This document shows positions 63,251 through 64,000 of a DNA stretch of 64,000 nt, in pieces; position 1 is the first letter of the stretch, and each line of letters begins with the position of its first letter. The stretch spans positions 4,871,688 to 4,935,687 of the forward strand of contig JAQQFT010000023.1 in NCBI GenBank assembly GCA_029582265.1, read 5' to 3'. The notes below the pieces were generated by a model. It saw only the letters and a list, made by a program, of their open reading frames with translations. It did not search any database and had not been told where the DNA came from. This DNA comes from Zoroaster sp. YZ-2022 (lineage: Eukaryota > Echinodermata > Asteroidea > Forcipulatida > Zoroasteridae). The position numbers were made by a program, and so were the translations under genes.

Positions 63251-64000
63251 CCGGACGTAACACAAATGAAATTAAATTTTGTTTCAGTTTGTTTCAGTGG
63301 GGTTCTCTTGTAAAATCTGAATTTTGCATGATCCCTGGGGGACGTCTTGGCGCCGGTTTTTTTAGACGCCGGGGGTCATCAAAAATTTATGTTGGTATAA
63401 TGACTCACCCCCCAAAATGTTAAAGTTGATGGGGGGAAAATGAAAAGAAAACAGTTGAACATTTTCATTTTTCAGATGGTTTTAAACGAAAATAAAAATA
63501 TTGTTTTAGATTTTTAAAATAAAGTGGTATAATTTGGGGGCATCTGTAAAATTGGTTAAAAAATTTTCCCCTTTAAAGCACTTTTCAATTTCCCGTAATT
63601 TTATTTTGCAACTGTTTTTAGACAAATTTTGCAACCATTAAAACTCCAGGTTGAAAATTTTCCGGGAAAAATTTAAAATAAGTCGTCATTTCACAGTGCG
63701 GCAGACGTACGGACGATAAATGAAGAGCCCAAAAATTGAACCTTTTTTCTGCGGGCACTGAAAATTTTTCATTTCAACTGTGGTAACGTTTTTTTTAGAG
63801 AAAATTTTATTTTTTTTTGTCTTTTTTCAACTTTGAATATTAATTTTTACATTTCAAAAATTTTTTTACCCAACACTATACAAATTTAATATCAAGAATT
63901 AGTAAAAAATTTTAAAATTGTAACCTGTTGTAAAACGCGCATTCAAGGTTTTTTTGGCCCCCTGATTGTTCTCTACATCCTTTTTTGTAAATTTTAAACC
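63251..64000. other. No gene seen
   Basis: AT-rich, homopolymer-inflated sequence to the window end; nothing identifiable. Confidence 0.45.

Overview
This is a eukaryotic, AT-rich, intergenic-type stretch of an animal genome, probably an aquatic invertebrate. The support is a piggyBac-like transposon end with its TTAA target, metazoan-style splice and TATA signals, a large satellite array, and dispersed repeat modules that combine a microsatellite with short tandem repeats, a layout known from bivalve 'pearl' and Helentron-type elements. I cannot name the species. No complete protein-coding gene, rRNA, CRISPR array or convincing tRNA is visible.

The window is three contigs joined by two gaps of exactly 500 N (4589-5088 and 39305-39804). 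Equal round sizes indicate scaffolding placeholders, so the neighbourhoods are inferred, not read through. Contig 1 (1-4588) is clean single-copy-looking sequence. It holds two candidate TATA promoters, a possible two-exon gene start (TATA 2792, first ATG 2911, donor 2922, acceptor 4544) cut off by the gap, and the 5' end of a decayed piggyBac-like element at 3551 inside the presumed intron.

Contig 2 (5089-39304) is essentially one satellite array: 142 head-to-tail units on one strand, mean period about 242 bp (modal 243). The copies are nearly identical, but their differences concentrate at a few fixed sites. One of these is the right arm of an 8-bp inverted repeat inside the unit. A few units carry length-preserving divergent patches. 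Both array ends lie at gaps, so 34.2 kb is a minimum size.

Contig 3 (39805-64000) has distorted sequence: inflated homopolymers and collapsed short words everywhere, best explained by poor consensus. Open frames there are unreliable. Repeat families still show through: a C-rich region with recurring CCTCAATCC words, a ~66-bp minisatellite (45.9-46.3 kb), a 654-bp-spaced repeat pair carrying TGACGTCA (47.5-48.4 kb), a 400-bp TTC microsatellite leading into a ~130-bp tandem array (49.4-50.7 kb), a ~595-bp tandem repeat in three copies (52.1-53.9 kb), and further copies of the TTC/leader/130-bp module (54.7-56.5 kb).

The most noteworthy items are the 243-bp satellite with its confined variation, and the composite TTC + leader + 130-bp-array module that recurs on one strand.
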